DNA from: Rachicladosporium sp. CCFEE 5018
Lineage: Eukaryota > Ascomycota > Dothideomycetes > Cladosporiales > Cladosporiaceae
NCBI GenBank assembly: GCA_002077045.2
Contig: KZ111144.1
Coordinates: 1,557,244 to 1,621,243 of the forward strand
DNA: 64,000 bases
Reading direction: 5' to 3'
Within the stretch, counting starts at the first letter, position 1; the number at the start of each line of letters is the position of its first letter. Shown here one piece after another: positions 62,557 to 64,000 of the stretch. The translations under genes and the position numbers were made by a program. The notes below the pieces were generated by a model that was given only the letters and a program-made list of their open reading frames with translations, was not told where the DNA came from and did no database searches.

Positions 62557-63945
62557 CTACTCTGGCTCCGCTTCCTCACACTCCTCCGCAACGCCTGCTG
62601 CGCGAGCACCTCCTCGGCAGCCTCCTCGGCCAAGATCTTCCGACCGCCTGCAGTCGATGAAGAGTCGTCGAGGACTTGCTGCCGACCGCCGGCAGCTTGA
62701 TAGAGCGCCTTGCCGCGAGGGATGGCGGGCTGGGTGACGGAGTGCGTTGTGCGGGGTGCGGGCTGTGGAGGAAGCGTTGGAGACGTCGGCTGTGTAGGGT
62801 GCTGTGCCTTCGCGAACGCTTTCGGTCGCTACCGAGCCAGTGATGGAGTTGCTGTAGTCTGTGTCGACTTTCTTCTGCGCTGCGAGTCGCGCGCGTTCGT
62901 AGCGAGCTGAGACATCACCACCCACCCACTTCGTGCCGAGGAAAGTGTCCCAGAACGTGAAGAACGGCTGGCTGAAGTTCGTCTTGATGCCCCAGCTTTG
63001 GTGGTGCACATCATGATAGCCTGCATTGTTGCTTGTCAGGTGCTGAAGAGGGTCCCAAGGGAAGGCATACCCGCAGTGGTCGTCTACGGTCTTGATCGTG
63101 CTGATCGTGAAGAACCACATGCTCTGTCGTGTCGTCATGCCGGTTAGTGCGTAGCCGAGAGCTGCGCCGCAAGTGTCCAGCAGGAAGCCCTCAAATGGGT
63201 GGTTGTATAGCGCGCCGTACGCGTAGGGCACGTACAATCGGTGATGCCTCGAGTGCCAGGTCGTGTACATCCACTTATTCATGTGCATTGCCCGGTGAAG
63301 GAAGTACTGCCAGGTATCCACGATCAGAATCGCGACTGCGAACTGTATCGCTGGGATGCCGAGATGGTATATTGCCTTCGCGACCTGGATCTCCCACTCT
63401 GCGAAAGCCGGTGCAACGACTTCTTGTCCACGCTGCAGCACGACCTGCGTAAGCTCCGGGTAGACGCCTCCAGCTAGTGCTCCGGACAGCATTGCATTCC
63501 CACTGCTCATACTCTTTGCGTCCAGACCCACCAGGCTCAGCAGACCCGGAATGCCCCATTGCGCTCTCCTGACCCACTGCGCCCACCATGCGACGTCCCA
63601 CTCTTCCCTCCCTCCCATCGCTTCCTTGTCCAGCACCGTCAACGCAATTCCCACACCTGTCTGAATAACTTGCTGTATCACTACATCCCTCAGCACCTCC
63701 CACCGGCTGACATGGTTCCGCTTGAGCACCTCAGCCGAAGTGTGTAGTCGGTATTGTGGGAAGAGATCGAGTGTGTCAATTGCGTGAAAGAGGCCGGACA
63801 TGGCCCAGTACGCTATCACTAACAGAGCAGGGCCAAGGTAGGCGTCGGATATCCATGGTAGGAGGGGCGGAAGAGGGTAAAGGGTGTATTCAGGAAGAGG
63901 CGGAAGCGCGTAGGGCGAAGTGAGGTTCGCCATTGTGTCGGCCAT
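62557..63945 (-). CDS. SUR2: Sphinganine C4-hydroxylase (Sur2-type), copy B, C-terminal tail frameshifted
   Basis: Start MADTMANLTSPYALPPLPEY at 63945; catalytic domain intact with HRAMH, HSRHH and HDVHH in the same positions as copy A. A 7-bp tandem duplication (GTGCGGG twice, plus strand 62749-62762) shifts the frame after the SSTAR residues. The last ~100 residues of copy A are replaced by ~65 Arg/Ser-rich ones, giving 462 residues in total. The ancestral frame downstream of the duplication is otherwise intact to its stop at 62463-62465, so the change is recent. As the tail lies outside the hydroxylase domain, the enzyme may still work; tail-dependent localisation or stability could differ. 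Confidence 0.88.
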   Translation of the reverse strand: MADTMANLTSPYALPPLPEYTLYPLPPLLPWISDAYLGPALLVIAYWAMSGLFHAIDTLDLFPQYRLHTSAEVLKRNHVSRWEVLRDVVIQQVIQTGVGIALTVLDKEAMGGREEWDVAWWAQWVRRAQWGIPGLLSLVGLDAKSMSSGNAMLSGALAGGVYPELTQVVLQRGQEVVAPAFAEWEIQVAKAIYHLGIPAIQFAVAILIVDTWQYFLHRAMHMNKWMYTTWHSRHHRLYVPYAYGALYNHPFEGFLLDTCGAALGYALTGMTTRQSMWFFTISTIKTVDDHCGYAFPWDPLQHLTSNNAGYHDVHHQSWGIKTNFSQPFFTFWDTFLGTKWVGGDVSARYERARLAAQKKVDTDYSNSITGSVATESVREGTAPYTADVSNASSTARTPHNALRHPARHPSRQGALSSCRRSAASPRRLFIDCRRSEDLGRGGCRGGARAAGVAEECEEAEPE

Positions 63946-64000
63946 GCAGTTGTAGAAGTAGAGGAACAAGTAGATTGGTATTAAGGCGCCCAAGCGGCGC
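63946..64000. promoter_or_regulatory. Upstream region of SUR2 copy B, cut by window edge
   Basis: 55 bp matching 21696-21750, one difference near the end (GCGCCCAAGCGGCGC against GCGCCCGAGCGGCGC). The duplication therefore continues beyond the window. Confidence 0.5.

Larger units (their letters stand above)
41340..64000 (+). repeat. Segmental/homeologous duplication, copy B (visible part)
   Basis: Direct-orientation counterpart of 372-21750. Exon-intron structures are the same for all clearly resolved genes. Confidence 0.97.

Noticed and set aside
1..64000. Search by eye for transposons, CRISPR arrays, rRNA, terminal inverted repeats and secondary-metabolite clusters
   Set aside because: None found. 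Only short simple repeats and the large duplication are repetitive.

Overview
This is nuclear DNA from a filamentous ascomycete, most likely a dothideomycete. The evidence is short spliceosomal introns (mostly 43-90 bp, with GT..AG ends and CTAAC/CTGAC-like branch sites), single-gene transcription units on both strands, and fungal families such as Kap95, Utp10, Sur2, NmrA-like reductases and LysM proteins. The striking property is that a ~21-23 kb block of ten genes occurs twice, in the same order and orientation. Copy A runs from 1 to about 21750 and copy B from 41340 to the window end. Copy B starts directly after a run of exactly 100 N (41240-41339), a conventional placeholder for a gap of unknown size. 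Large duplicated blocks at roughly 80-100% local identity recall duplicated or hybrid black-yeast genomes such as Hortaea werneckii; that identification is inference.

Layout of the duplicated block, both copies: CPS1/DIP2-like adenylation protein (+), vanadium-haloperoxidase/PAP2-like secreted protein (-), NmrA/isoflavone-reductase-like protein (-), a short NRDE-2-like RS-rich protein (-) sharing a ~310 bp divergent promoter with UTP10 (+), a membrane RING-H2 protein (+), a GFA/CENP-V zinc protein (-), an unrecognised protein (-), importin beta KAP95 (-) and SUR2-type sterol-desaturase-fold hydroxylase (-). The copies have diverged asymmetrically. Copy A carries three nonsense codons in the haloperoxidase gene and one near the end of the unrecognised gene. 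Copy B carries a 7-bp tandem duplication that shifts the frame of SUR2, a 206-bp larger intron in the NmrA-like gene, and an extra ~706 bp segment with its own F-box-like ORF. Identity is mosaic: stretches of several hundred identical bases alternate with stretches differing at 10-20% of sites.

The single-copy part between them (about 21.8-41.2 kb) holds a zinc-finger/LysM/UBA-like protein (+), two low-confidence ORFs, an MFS transporter (+), a bZIP transcription factor (-), a multi-pass membrane protein with one in-frame TAG (-), ribosomal protein uS7/Rps5 (+), a C-terminally anchored protein of the type often labelled 'pathway-specific nitrogen regulator' (-), an FAD monooxygenase (+), an F-box-like protein (-), an MFS sugar transporter with two in-frame stops (+), a glutathione S-transferase (+) and a gene fragment ending at the gap (-).

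There is no metabolic cluster. Housekeeping genes of ribosome biogenesis, nuclear import, translation and sphingolipid synthesis are intact or catalytically intact in every copy, while accessory genes (haloperoxidase, sugar transporter, membrane protein) carry the inactivating lesions. That is the pattern expected when one member of a duplicated pair is free to decay. No tRNA, rRNA, CRISPR array or autonomous transposon was recognised.
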